From positions 1 to 64,000 of the forward strand of contig JADZAP010000005.1 of NCBI GenBank assembly GCA_020852705.1: a stretch of 64,000 nucleotides of DNA, given 5' to 3'. Numbering within the stretch: the first letter of the stretch is position 1; each line of letters opens with the position of its first letter. A program made the translations under genes and the position numbers. The DNA comes from Ignavibacteria bacterium (lineage in GTDB: Bacteria > Bacteroidota > Ignavibacteria > Tepidaquicellales > OLB5). Positions 53,025 to 62,519 of this stretch are shown piece by piece. A model generated the notes under the pieces. That model searched no databases, was not told where the DNA came from, and saw only the letters and a program-made list of their open reading frames with translations.

Positions 53025-54674
53025 ATGAAAAAAATTCTTCTCTCCATATTAATTTTATCCGGCAGTATTGGGTTTTCTCAAATGATGCCGCAGAATTTTA
53101 AAATTTCTAACGAACTGTTTAAAAACTATAAGATATCTGTTTCAAATGATAAACATAACAATATTATTGGCAGATTTTCTTCAGCTCCTAATAGTTCTCC
53201 CACTATAATTTCAAATTTTATTACTGATATTATTACCGTAAGAAATGCAAACGGTGATACAATTTGGTTCGGTACCGGTAAAGGAATTTCCAGAACTACC
53301 AACAGCGGTTTAACTTTTCAAAATTACTATGGAACTGAACCTTTTGGAGATGATGATGTTTCGGGATTAGCTGTTTATAAAAACTGGGTTGTTGTTGCAA
53401 CTGCTTATTCTCAGTTAATTGGCGAAAATTACGTTCCAACCGGCACCGGAATAAAAGTATCCAGTGACTATGGCTCAACTTGGTCTTCCTACCCACAGCC
53501 TATGGATGGTGTAAATGATACGGCAATCCAATATGGAATTAGTACTATTCATGCTCTGCCTGTTGTAGTTGATGAGTATAATTTATCCTATGATGTACTG
53601 ATAACAAGAAAAAATATTTCAACTGATAGCTTGGTTTTCTGGATAACATCTTGGGCAGGTGGAACAAGGAAATCAACTGATTTTGGTGTAACTTGGCAGC
53701 GTGTTATTTTGCCTCCTGATGCTTTTAACACTATTACACCAACCGGAGGACCCTATAACTTTCAGCTTAATCCCCGTGACCCGCCATTTGGCAATAATAA
53801 TCATAAGGGTTTTTCTCTGGCTGCAGAAAATGATTCTACAATTTATGTTGGTACTGCAAACGGTATAAACCGTTCAAGTGATTGGGGCGTAAGCTGGAAA
53901 AAATATAACTACGATAGCACCGGGCAGGGCACTGGTGTTGCAGGTGATTTTGTAGTTGGATTGGAAGTGCAAAAGTTCGGCAATTATTCAATTGTTTGGG
54001 GGGCAAGTAATTCAACTAAGGCAGGTGAAAAATCAGCTTTTAGTTTCTCCGCTAATGGAGGTTTAACCTGGAGCAACACTCTGGAGGGAGCATTTACTCA
54101 TAATGTTGGATTTAAAGATTCTATTGTTTACGCTGCTACTGATAACGGAATTTGGAGAAGCTTTTTTTCCCCTCCAAACTTTAGTTGGTCAAAACCTTCT
54201 ATAATATACGATGAAGCTATTCGCGACCAGATAAGGACGGATCTTTTCTATGCTGTTGATTCACAAGGTGATTCGGTTTGGGTAGGCTCCGGTGATGGAC
54301 TTGCAAGAACTGCAGATACATTAACAAGTCCCTGGGTTAGCAAATGGAAAATTTTCAGGGCATATAAAAATATTAATGTTGTAAATGAATCTTATGCTGC
54401 ACCAAATCCGTTTTCACCTAAATATGAAGTGTGCAGAATTTACTTTAAAACAGGATCAATAAATTCAAATGTTACAATTAAGATATTTGATTTTGCAATG
54501 TATCCTGTAAGAACAGTTATTCAAAATGCTAACCGCACATCACCTGATGTTATTTGGACTACTTGGGATGGCATGAGAGATGACGGCTCTCAAGCTGCAA
54601 ACGGTGTTTATTTCTACAGGATTGAAATAGATAAAAGTGAGACAGTTTGGGGAAAAGTAATGGTTCTTCAATAA
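53025..54674 (+). CDS. Exported beta-propeller protein with FlgD-Ig-like C-terminus
   Basis: About 550 residues from the ATG at 53025 (a TTG at 53019 is also in frame). Signal peptide MKKILLSILILSGSIGFSQ. Several propeller-like repeats with SSDYGSTW, STDFGVTWQ, SSDWGVSWK and SANGGLTWS (BNR/Asp-box type). The C-terminal ~85 residues (APNPFSPKYE ... GVYFYRIEI) are a FlgD Ig-like or T9SS-like domain. Probably at the cell surface; related to two-component-type or sialidase-like propellers without catalytic residues that I can point to. Confidence 0.75.
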   Translation: MKKILLSILILSGSIGFSQMMPQNFKISNELFKNYKISVSNDKHNNIIGRFSSAPNSSPTIISNFITDIITVRNANGDTIWFGTGKGISRTTNSGLTFQNYYGTEPFGDDDVSGLAVYKNWVVVATAYSQLIGENYVPTGTGIKVSSDYGSTWSSYPQPMDGVNDTAIQYGISTIHALPVVVDEYNLSYDVLITRKNISTDSLVFWITSWAGGTRKSTDFGVTWQRVILPPDAFNTITPTGGPYNFQLNPRDPPFGNNNHKGFSLAAENDSTIYVGTANGINRSSDWGVSWKKYNYDSTGQGTGVAGDFVVGLEVQKFGNYSIVWGASNSTKAGEKSAFSFSANGGLTWSNTLEGAFTHNVGFKDSIVYAATDNGIWRSFFSPPNFSWSKPSIIYDEAIRDQIRTDLFYAVDSQGDSVWVGSGDGLARTADTLTSPWVSKWKIFRAYKNINVVNESYAAPNPFSPKYEVCRIYFKTGSINSNVTIKIFDFAMYPVRTVIQNANRTSPDVIWTTWDGMRDDGSQAANGVYFYRIEIDKSETVWGKVMVLQ

Positions 54675-54705
54675 TGCTGTTAAGCTATCATAATTTTTGG
54701 AATTA

Positions 54706-55092
54706 ATGTATAAATATTTCATAACATTTATTACTTTCATTTCATTTTTATCCATAAATTGTTCAAATACAAACCAGCAATGCAGCTATAATACAGTATA
54801 TGAATTTGAAAAGGGTAAGGTTTTAAAATTTAAAGATTTTGATCTGGTATATACCGGTGAAAGAAAAGTGCAGAAAATGATCTCTGATGGCAGCAAAATT
54901 AATTTTAATTTTTTTGATTTTAAAATTTCAAATGCCTCCGGCTCTTTTAACGTAAGCTGGACCTCAGGTACCGGTGATATAGCACCTCAGCCGTTTGAAT
55001 TTAACGGTAAAGGTTATTTGCTTGAACTTAAAAATTCCGAATTACTGAAAAAGAATTTAGCTGAAAATGAGCTTGTTATAGTTAAAAAGTAG
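54706..55092 (+). CDS. Small lipoprotein of unknown function
   Basis: About 128 residues from ATG at 54706 (a TTG at 54697 is also in frame). Lipobox LSINC near residue 22 follows a hydrophobic signal. The remainder is beta-rich (DFDLVYTGERKVQ, SFNVSWTSGTGD). No family recognised. Starts 31 nt after the propeller gene and ends 5 nt before a PorV-type gene. Confidence 0.65.
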   Translation: MYKYFITFITFISFLSINCSNTNQQCSYNTVYEFEKGKVLKFKDFDLVYTGERKVQKMISDGSKINFNFFDFKISNASGSFNVSWTSGTGDIAPQPFEFNGKGYLLELKNSELLKKNLAENELVIVKK

Positions 55093-55097
55093 ATTAC

Positions 55098-56078
55098 ATG
55101 AAAAATATCAAATATTCATTAATATTAATTTTATTATTATATTCAGCAAATTTATTTGCACAGCTTGGCGGGCTGCCTGCACCATTTTCCAGAATGGGAT
55201 TTAATGCCCGCGGTATTGCTATGGGCAATACAATGAGTTCTGTTACTTACGGAGATCTTAACGGGTTTTACAATCCTGCACTTTCTCCCTTTCAAAACGA
55301 GCATCTTGTGAATCTAAGCTATTCATTCCTTTCGTTTAATAGAAGTTTAAATTTTGTAAGCTATACTAAAAATTTTAAACTTCCTAAGCAAACTGAAGGC
55401 GGGGCAGGGGTAACTTTTGCATGGTTAAATTCTGGTGTTGATAAAATTGATGGACGCGATATAGACGGCGCTTCTATTGGTGAACTTTCTACAAGTGATA
55501 ACCTGTTTCTTTTTGCGCCATCTGTCAGAATTTCTGAAAAAATTTCACTTGGTGTTGGCTTTAAACTTTATTATTCAAAATTGTATGAGGGCGTAACTTC
55601 AACGTCATTTGGATTTGATATTGGTGCTTTATATAAAGTAAATGATAAACTTAATATAGCTGTAACAGCTAAAGATTTTAATTCTGCTTATGAATGGAAT
55701 ACACAAGAGCTTTATGGTTCTGTAAACGGTACTCAAACAAAAGAAAAACTTCCAAAAATATATACAATCGGTGCATCTTATCTTTTGCCAAAAAACTTAG
55801 GTATTGTTTCAATGGAGTATCAGACAAGCAATAAACGGTCTAACATCATCAGGGCAGGGGTAGAAATAAATGCTATTAAAGACCTTAAGTTCAGAGCAGG
55901 TTGGGATAGACTTGACTATAGCTCAAATGATATGTTAGGAGGCTCTAGACCTTCTGCCGGTATTGGTTATCAAAAAACTTTTGGTTCTTACATTGTTGGC
56001 ATTGATTATTCTTTTGCAATGGAGCCGTATTCACATAATCCGTTTCAAACAATTACGGCTGTTATTAAGCTTAAATAA
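55098..56078 (+). CDS. PorV/PorQ-family outer-membrane protein, first copy
   Basis: 326 residues. Signal peptide ending LFAQ, then a family signature: ARGIAMGNTMSSVTYGDLNGFYNPALSP, here given in parts as ARGIAMGNT and FYNPA. Beta-barrel strands throughout. PorV (LptO) and PorQ act in type IX secretion and outer-membrane attachment of cargo; other members have unknown roles. Paired with a second member 35 nt downstream. Confidence 0.78.
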   Translation: MKNIKYSLILILLLYSANLFAQLGGLPAPFSRMGFNARGIAMGNTMSSVTYGDLNGFYNPALSPFQNEHLVNLSYSFLSFNRSLNFVSYTKNFKLPKQTEGGAGVTFAWLNSGVDKIDGRDIDGASIGELSTSDNLFLFAPSVRISEKISLGVGFKLYYSKLYEGVTSTSFGFDIGALYKVNDKLNIAVTAKDFNSAYEWNTQELYGSVNGTQTKEKLPKIYTIGASYLLPKNLGIVSMEYQTSNKRSNIIRAGVEINAIKDLKFRAGWDRLDYSSNDMLGGSRPSAGIGYQKTFGSYIVGIDYSFAMEPYSHNPFQTITAVIKLK

Positions 56079-56113
56079 TTCTTATTTTAGTAAAACTTTT
56101 TTATTGAATTCAC

Positions 56114-57019
56114 TTGAAATCATTATTTAAATATCTTTTCATTATAACTTTTTTAGCTGCCGTTTCTAATGCACAAAATGACGGTGCGGGGAATACCGGA
56201 CTTGCCTTTCTTAAATTAGGAATTTCCTCCCGTTCAATTGCAATGGGCGAAGCAGTTACTGCAAACACTTTTGATGCTTCAGCTACTCATTATAATCCTG
56301 CAGCATTGTTTTTGGGAGATAAAGTAAACCTTGTCTTTATGCATAACCAACAGGTACTTGGAGTCCGCACTGAATTTCTTGCCGGAAAAGTAAAATTAAA
56401 TAAAATTGCAATTGGCTTAAGTCTTAATAATACTTCGGTTGATAATATTCAGTTAAGAGAGATTCCCGGTGAACCTTTGGGCACATTTAATGCTCAAAAT
56501 TTTGCTTTGGGTATTTCATTAGGATATAAGATAAACGAAAATTTATCCGTTGGAGCAACAGGTAAATTTCTTTTCGAAAAAATCTATGTTGATAATGCTT
56601 CCGGCTTTGCTTTTGATATTGGGGGATTGTATGTCAAAGAAAAATTATCGTTTGGTGCTGCAATTTCAAATTTTGGTTCAATGACAGAATTGAGGAATGA
56701 AGCAACTAAACTTCCCGCTTCTTTAAGATTTGGTGCCGCTTATTATTTTGATATTAAAGGTATTAACTCTAAACTTATTGTTGCCGCTGATGGTTTTAAG
56801 GTGCTTAATGGCGGAGATTTTCATGCTAATACCGGTGCAGAACTGCTTTATAAAGAATTTCTTGCATTAAGAGTGGGATATCAGTCAGGATATGAAAATA
56901 AAACTATTACTGCCGGCATTGGTTTAAAGTATAAAGCAATTTCTCTTGATTATGCTTTTGTTCCTTACAAATATTCTCTTGGCTCAAGCCATACTATTAC
57001 AATAGGTACAAGCTTTTAA
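56114..57019 (+). CDS. PorV/PorQ-family outer-membrane protein, second copy
   Basis: 301 residues from a TTG start. Signal peptide ending in SNAQ; SSRSIAMGEAVTA and THYNPAALF match the PorV/PorQ family better than in the first copy, and beta strands run to a C-terminal GTSF. Likely an integral outer-membrane barrel helping T9SS cargo such as the multicopper oxidase. PorV identity not certain. Confidence 0.8.
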   Translation: MKSLFKYLFIITFLAAVSNAQNDGAGNTGLAFLKLGISSRSIAMGEAVTANTFDASATHYNPAALFLGDKVNLVFMHNQQVLGVRTEFLAGKVKLNKIAIGLSLNNTSVDNIQLREIPGEPLGTFNAQNFALGISLGYKINENLSVGATGKFLFEKIYVDNASGFAFDIGGLYVKEKLSFGAAISNFGSMTELRNEATKLPASLRFGAAYYFDIKGINSKLIVAADGFKVLNGGDFHANTGAELLYKEFLALRVGYQSGYENKTITAGIGLKYKAISLDYAFVPYKYSLGSSHTITIGTSF

Positions 57020-57054
57020 GAATTTTCAACTCAAAATTTATTGCGAAGCTGCCG

Positions 57055-58020
57055 ATGGATGTAGTTAGATTTGAGAAAAAATACACAGATAAATGGGAAG
57101 ATTTTGTGAATGATGCTTCCAACGGAACAATTTTTCATTCCCGCAAATTCCTTTCTTACCATGCACCTGATAAATTTATTGATTGCTCCCTGCTTTTTTA
57201 TGAAGATAATAAACTTATCTCTGTACTTCCTGCTATTGAAACAAAGCGTGATGGAATCCCTGCATTATGGTCGCACATGGGTGCAAGCTACGGCGGTTTT
57301 GTGCATTCAGAAAACCTCAGTGTTAAGCAGGCATTTGATTTAACTCAAAGTCTTATTGATTTTTCTCTAAAAGAAAAATTTGGGAAAATTGTTCTTACTA
57401 ATGTTCCCTTAATTTACCATAAAAGATTTAACCAATATATTGATTTTGCTCTTATCAAAAATGGATTTAGTTACTTAAAACGCGAAGTTACAAGTGTAAT
57501 TACCCTAAATGTTTCTGAAGATAATGTAATGAAACTCATTAAACCAGAAGCCAGAACATCAATCCGTAAATCCGAAAAATTGGGTGTTGTAATTAAAAAG
57601 TCAAATGATTTTGATGATTATTACAAAATCCTTAAAAGCAATCTTGCAATGCGGCATAACGTTCAGCCTGCGCATACTTTGGAAGAACTTTACAGATTAA
57701 AGGAACTTTTTCCGCAGAAAATTCACTTATTTGGTGCTTACTTTAAAAATGAAATGATTGCCGGTGTAATTAACTTTTATTGTAATGATAATACTGTTTT
57801 GGTTTTTTACATCAGCCATAATCAGGAGTATCAGCAATACAGAGCTGTGAATCTTTTATTTTACACAATAATGAAAGATGCTGTAAGCCGTGGTCTCAAA
57901 TTTCTTGATTTTGGTTTGTTTACTGTTAATATGGAACCTAATTGGGGACTTGGTAAATTTAAGGAAAGCTTTGGCGCCAGGGGAATTTTAAGAGATTCTT
58001 TTTTTCTTGATCTAAAATAA
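57055..58020 (+). CDS. FemAB-like / GNAT-fold acyltransferase
   Basis: 321 residues with two GNAT-like halves: N-terminal WEDFVNDASNGTIFHSRKFL and C-terminal FGAYFKNEMIAGVINFYCND, YRAVNLLFYTIMKDA and FLDFGLFTVN, the pattern of FemAB/FemX-like peptidyltransferases and exopolysaccharide-associated acetyltransferases. Probably adds an amino acid or acyl group to a glycan or peptidoglycan precursor. First gene of the glycan-cluster run on the plus strand. Confidence 0.72.
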   Translation: MDVVRFEKKYTDKWEDFVNDASNGTIFHSRKFLSYHAPDKFIDCSLLFYEDNKLISVLPAIETKRDGIPALWSHMGASYGGFVHSENLSVKQAFDLTQSLIDFSLKEKFGKIVLTNVPLIYHKRFNQYIDFALIKNGFSYLKREVTSVITLNVSEDNVMKLIKPEARTSIRKSEKLGVVIKKSNDFDDYYKILKSNLAMRHNVQPAHTLEELYRLKELFPQKIHLFGAYFKNEMIAGVINFYCNDNTVLVFYISHNQEYQQYRAVNLLFYTIMKDAVSRGLKFLDFGLFTVNMEPNWGLGKFKESFGARGILRDSFFLDLK

Positions 58021-58027
58021 TATTAAT

Positions 58028-58987
58028 TTGAAGACAAAAAATAAAATTTATTTTTTAGTTTTCTTTATAGCACTTATTTTGGCTTATTTTCAAACCCTTC
58101 GAATTGATGCCCCTAATTATGATCTCAAATTAACTCGTCATACTTCTATTATTCAAAATTCTGCCGAATATCCTTACAAATACCGCTTACTGAATCCGTT
58201 TATCACTAACATTTGGTTCACGGGATTAAAACTTGTGCTTTCTGAAAAAGCAGCATTTATTGGTGCTTATTTTTTTCAGAATATCCTGATTTTCAGTTTT
58301 ATGTTATTTTCTGTTTTCGGTTTTTTTAAATTTTGGTTTGATGATACAGGTGCAGTTGTATCGCTTTTACTTTTCTCTGTTATTGTTCCGCTTTCTTTAA
58401 CGGGATATGATGTACTTGGGGATATGACTACAGCCGGCATTATGTCGCTTGGGTTTACATATATTGTTTCTGGTAAAGAAAAATATTTATATCCTTTGCT
58501 GTTTATTTCTGCATTTAATGAACTGCAGTTAATATTGCTTATTGCTTTTTATTTCTTTTCTAAAATATCAAACTTAAAAGAACCAAAAGTTTACTTAAAA
58601 AGTTTTTTAATGATTGTAATTTTTGCCGCTGCTTATGCTGTTATTTATTTTTTAAGAGGGGGCTATGCTGCCTCAGAAGATGTTAACTGGTATTTTACCA
58701 AAGATGCTGCCTTTAACATTGCTCATAAAGATTGGATACCGTTATGGTTTATTATGATTGCTCCATTGTTTTATTTTGCAATCAAGGGATTCCGCACAAA
58801 ACCGGAATTTCTTAAAAACAGTTTAATTATTGTACTGCCATTATTTTACTTTTGTGCATTTTTCTTTATTGCAAGGCTTCGTGAAATTGATAAAGCTTTA
58901 ACAATATTTGTAATTCTTATACCGCTTGCATTACTTTCAGTTTTACCTTCACATTTAAAGAATTTAAACAAACAAAATAATCTCTGA
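58028..58987 (+). CDS. Polytopic membrane protein of unknown function
   Basis: 319 residues, about eight hydrophobic segments, TTG start. Contains RYKYRLLNPFIT-type text (YPYKYRLLNPFI) and FNELQLILL, similar to membrane proteins of polysaccharide clusters. Its stop overlaps the asnB start by one base (ATG at 58987 from TGATG). Function unknown. Confidence 0.65.
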   Translation: MKTKNKIYFLVFFIALILAYFQTLRIDAPNYDLKLTRHTSIIQNSAEYPYKYRLLNPFITNIWFTGLKLVLSEKAAFIGAYFFQNILIFSFMLFSVFGFFKFWFDDTGAVVSLLLFSVIVPLSLTGYDVLGDMTTAGIMSLGFTYIVSGKEKYLYPLLFISAFNELQLILLIAFYFFSKISNLKEPKVYLKSFLMIVIFAAAYAVIYFLRGGYAASEDVNWYFTKDAAFNIAHKDWIPLWFIMIAPLFYFAIKGFRTKPEFLKNSLIIVLPLFYFCAFFFIARLREIDKALTIFVILIPLALLSVLPSHLKNLNKQNNL

Positions 58988-60813
58988 TGTGCGGAATTTC
59001 CGGAATATACAATTTTAACTCTGCACCCGTAAACGAAGCGCAGCTTCGCGGGATGAACAGAACTATTCATCACCGCGGACCGGATGGTGACGGTATATTT
59101 ATTGATAACAATGCGGGAATTGGCTCAACCCGGCTTGCTATTATTGACCTTCGTGAAATTGCAAATATGCCGTTATATGATAATGAAAACAGATATGTGA
59201 TAGTTTATAATGGTGAAATTTTTAATTACCTTGAGCTTCGCAGGGAACTGATTGAAAAAGGCCATAAATTCAATACAAACTCTGATACTGAGGTTGTTCT
59301 GAATGCTTATATACAGTGGGGTGAAGAGTGTCTGCATAAGCTAAATGGGATGTGGGCAATTGCAATTTGGGATAAACAGGAAAAAACTCTTTTCTGCTCA
59401 CGCGATAGATACGGCATTAAACCCCTTTACTTTTACAAAGATAACCAAAAGCTTATTTTTGCATCAGAAATTAAGCAGATTCTGCATTGTGGAATTGATA
59501 AAACTGTTAATGATGAAATTATTTACGACTATCTGGTATTTCATTTTATTGACCACACAGAAAATACTTTCTTTAAAAATATTACAAAAGTTAAGGCAGG
59601 GCATAAATTCACAATTAAGAATAATGAATTTAAGCTCTCAAAATGGTATAACCTGCCAGTAACAGGTAAAATGGAAAATACCAAAAACCTTTACAGTGAT
59701 TTTTACAACTTGCTAAATGATTCAGTTAAGCTGAGATTAAGAAGTGATGTTGAAGTTGGAAGCTGTTTAAGCGGGGGATTGGACTCATCTGCTATTGTTT
59801 GTTTAATGCATAATATTCTGCTTCAGGAAGGAAAAACTGATATCCAGAAAACATTTACCGCCTGTTATGATGATCCTTTAATTGATGAGAGACAATTTGT
59901 TGAAGAAGTTATTAAACAAACAAATGCCCAAAAATATTATCTTTTTCCCGATATTGCCGGTTTTAAGCAGGATATTGACAAACTAACTTATCATCAGGAT
60001 GAACCTTATACAGGTGCAACTGTTTTTGCACAGTGGAGCGTTTTTAAAAAAATCCATGAAGCGGGAATAAAAGTAGTTCTAGACGGGCAGGGGAGTGATG
60101 AAATACTGCTTGGCTATTTTTCTTTTTTTCCGTTTTACCTAAAGCGTAAACTCTTAAATCCGGTTAAGTTTATTATTGAATACCTGAATGGTGTAAATAC
60201 TACAAATCTTGGTTTTTATAAATTCACTCAAAATCTCATATATTTTAATACAGGCTCAGTCAGATACAGGCATGTTTTAAAAAACAACGCAGCATTTGTT
60301 CAAAGTGAATTTATCAGCCGGTATAACCGGCGTGATTTATTCAATGATATGATAGCAGTCGGTGGACTTGAAGCAAACCGCCTTTCAAATCTTTGGAATA
60401 TTTCACTGCCTTCACTTTTAAGATATGAAGATAGAAACTCAATGGCATTTTCTGTTGAAGCAAGAATACCGTTTCTTGACCACAGACTTGTGGAGTTCAT
60501 ATTTTCGATACCGCTTGATAAACTTATTCACAAGGGCTGGACAAAATTTGCAATGCGTGAAGCATTGAAAGGTAAAATACCCGAAAAAATCAGAATGAGA
60601 AAGGGTAAACTTGCATTTTCAGTTCCGCAAAAAAAATGGCTTGTTGAAATTAAAGATATGCTTCTTGATACTTTTAATAACGATTTCCGTTCAGTAGAAT
60701 TTATAAATAATGAAAAAATTTTAAATTTAATTAATAACGGAAATTTTAATGATAAAATCCTTTACCGTGCATTTGCATTAGAAAAATGGATGAAAGTTTT
60801 TGACCTCAAATAG
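58987..60813 (+). CDS. asnB: Asparagine synthase (glutamine-hydrolysing)
   Basis: 608 residues. N-terminal class II glutaminase with the catalytic Cys2 (MCGISGIY), HHRGPDG; C-terminal synthetase with the PP-loop SGGLDSS (about 261-267) and DGQGSDE. Makes Asn from Asp and Gln, or amidates a sugar or peptide in surface-glycan clusters, where such genes are frequent. Lies in a run of glycan genes and is coupled to the membrane protein upstream. Confidence 0.92.
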   Translation: MCGISGIYNFNSAPVNEAQLRGMNRTIHHRGPDGDGIFIDNNAGIGSTRLAIIDLREIANMPLYDNENRYVIVYNGEIFNYLELRRELIEKGHKFNTNSDTEVVLNAYIQWGEECLHKLNGMWAIAIWDKQEKTLFCSRDRYGIKPLYFYKDNQKLIFASEIKQILHCGIDKTVNDEIIYDYLVFHFIDHTENTFFKNITKVKAGHKFTIKNNEFKLSKWYNLPVTGKMENTKNLYSDFYNLLNDSVKLRLRSDVEVGSCLSGGLDSSAIVCLMHNILLQEGKTDIQKTFTACYDDPLIDERQFVEEVIKQTNAQKYYLFPDIAGFKQDIDKLTYHQDEPYTGATVFAQWSVFKKIHEAGIKVVLDGQGSDEILLGYFSFFPFYLKRKLLNPVKFIIEYLNGVNTTNLGFYKFTQNLIYFNTGSVRYRHVLKNNAAFVQSEFISRYNRRDLFNDMIAVGGLEANRLSNLWNISLPSLLRYEDRNSMAFSVEARIPFLDHRLVEFIFSIPLDKLIHKGWTKFAMREALKGKIPEKIRMRKGKLAFSVPQKKWLVEIKDMLLDTFNNDFRSVEFINNEKILNLINNGNFNDKILYRAFALEKWMKVFDLK

Positions 60814-60907
60814 GTAAATATAAAATTGAACTCAAATTACATTTGATAATTTATTAATGTTTTCCTTTTAATTTATTTTATGCTTTATTATATTTATCTT
60901 AAATATT

Positions 60908-61114
60908 ATGAAATTCAGAATACAAATCAAACAAGATGAAGACGGCATATTTGTTGCCGAAATTCCTTCCTTACCTGGGTGTATAAGCCAAGGTAATACT
61001 CGCATTGAAGCATTAACCAACATTAAGGAGGCTGCTGTAGGATATATTGAAAGTCTGAAAAAACATAATGAACCAATACCTCCTCCAATTTCAGAAGAAA
61101 TTATAGAAATTTAA
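60908..61114 (+). CDS. hicB: HicB-family antitoxin
   Basis: 68 residues. Partial RNase H-like HicB fold with DGIFVAEIPSLPGCISQG and EALTNIKEAAVGYI, the family hallmark. There is no C-terminal DNA-binding helix, so it is the short form. Would bind and inhibit HicA. It precedes hicA by 1 nt, the opposite of the usual hicA-hicB order. Confidence 0.9.
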   Translation: MKFRIQIKQDEDGIFVAEIPSLPGCISQGNTRIEALTNIKEAAVGYIESLKKHNEPIPPPISEEIIEI

Positions 61115-61115
61115 T

Positions 61116-61343
61116 ATGTCAAAGTTACCTGTGGTTTCAGGTAAAGAAATGGTGAAAGCATTAGCAAAAATCGGGTACGATTTTGATCACCAAAAAGGCA
61201 GTCATATTATTTTAAGACAAAAATTTAACCCTTTTAGAAGAATAACAATTCCAAATCATAAAGAAATTGCTAAAGGAACCTTTAGGTCTATTATTAAAGA
61301 ATGTGGTTTAACTGTAGATGAAATTATTAATATACTTAAATGA
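61116..61343 (+). CDS. hicA: HicA-family mRNA interferase toxin
   Basis: 75 residues with a dsRNA-binding-like fold. KIGYDFDHQKGSHIILR contains the catalytic histidine (about residue 28), and TIPNHKEIAKGTFRSIIKE is the family's second motif. Cleaves mRNA when not held by HicB. Its stop overlaps the start of the glycosyltransferase gene by 4 nt (ATGA), so the toxin is translationally coupled to a glycan gene. Confidence 0.92.
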   Translation: MSKLPVVSGKEMVKALAKIGYDFDHQKGSHIILRQKFNPFRRITIPNHKEIAKGTFRSIIKECGLTVDEIINILK

Positions 61344-62449
61344 AAAAATCTGTCCTTCATATTGCACCAGAAAATACTGCCGGAGTACCTTATAATGTTA
61401 TGAAAATGCAGAATCAGCATGGCATGCACTCAAGATTATTAACTTTTTATAAGATACCATTCGATTTCCCGGAAGATGTATGCCTTAACTTTTCAATTCC
61501 ACGCAGCAAAGCTGCCATGATTTGGCGTGAGTTTAAACAAGCCAATCTGCAGGGCAAAGTTGCTAAAAAACAATTTGACCCATGGTCATACCTGCCTTAT
61601 TTCGAACCAAAAAATGCTGCTGAAAAAGCTTATATGAAACTTCGGGAAAACCGTAATAAACCTAAATTTCTGAAAGGTTTAGATGAAATTAATGCCGACT
61701 CATTTGATATTATTCATTTTGACGGAGGTATAGATTTTTTCAGCGATTCTAAACTTGCAAAAGCTTTCAAAATGAAAGGTAAAAAAATTGTGAATTGCTA
61801 TTTTGGGGATGACTTAAGAACACGCGGTATTGTAAGGGATATGGATGAATTAAGTAACCTAAACCTGACATTTGAATATGACCATACATTAAGACATCCC
61901 GATATTAATTTTCTTTTTTTCCCTTTCGAAAACTCCGGTTTAAATTTCATTAATGAAGATGTTTATAATTCTTCATTTAAAGAAAATATTAGGGTTATAC
62001 ATTCACCAACACAAAGAATAGTTAAAGGAACACCTGAAATTATTGCAGCCGTTGAAGAAGCTAAAAAAATCAGGAAGTTTGAGTTTGTATTGATTGAAGA
62101 TACACCAAGAGATGAATTATTAAAAATTAAACAAACCTGTCATATTGCAATTGACCAGATTGGCAACAGAGGCGGTACAGGTTATGGGATAAATTCACTT
62201 GAAAATCTATCTCTGGGAATTCCTTCAATTACAGATATGAACTGCGGTATGGATACCTGGCTTCCTGAAAATCCGTTTATAATTGCAAATAAAGAAACCC
62301 TTGCTGAAAAACTTATTGAATTAATAGATAATGAAGAATACAGATTAAAAAAAAGGAACGATTCCAGAACGTGGGTAAATAAATATCATTCTTATGATTC
62401 TGTATTCAGCAAGTTAAATGAATATTATCTGAATGCCGGAATTATTTGA
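61340..62449 (+). CDS. Glycosyltransferase (GT-B type)
   Basis: 369 residues with a GT-B-like layout: N-terminal acceptor domain (PENTAGVPYNVMKMQNQHGM), DIIHFDGGIDF, NCYFGDDLRTRG, and a C-terminal donor domain with GTGYGINSLENLSLGIPSI, which resembles the EX7E region of family 1-type enzymes. Builds part of a surface polysaccharide. Starts inside hicA's stop and is followed by the flippase after 70 nt. Confidence 0.75.
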   Translation: MKKSVLHIAPENTAGVPYNVMKMQNQHGMHSRLLTFYKIPFDFPEDVCLNFSIPRSKAAMIWREFKQANLQGKVAKKQFDPWSYLPYFEPKNAAEKAYMKLRENRNKPKFLKGLDEINADSFDIIHFDGGIDFFSDSKLAKAFKMKGKKIVNCYFGDDLRTRGIVRDMDELSNLNLTFEYDHTLRHPDINFLFFPFENSGLNFINEDVYNSSFKENIRVIHSPTQRIVKGTPEIIAAVEEAKKIRKFEFVLIEDTPRDELLKIKQTCHIAIDQIGNRGGTGYGINSLENLSLGIPSITDMNCGMDTWLPENPFIIANKETLAEKLIELIDNEEYRLKKRNDSRTWVNKYHSYDSVFSKLNEYYLNAGII

Positions 62450-62519
62450 TCAATATAATTATACAATGTATAAAATAAAATTTATTGAAATTTAACCGGG
62501 GAAAATTACAGACTATAAT

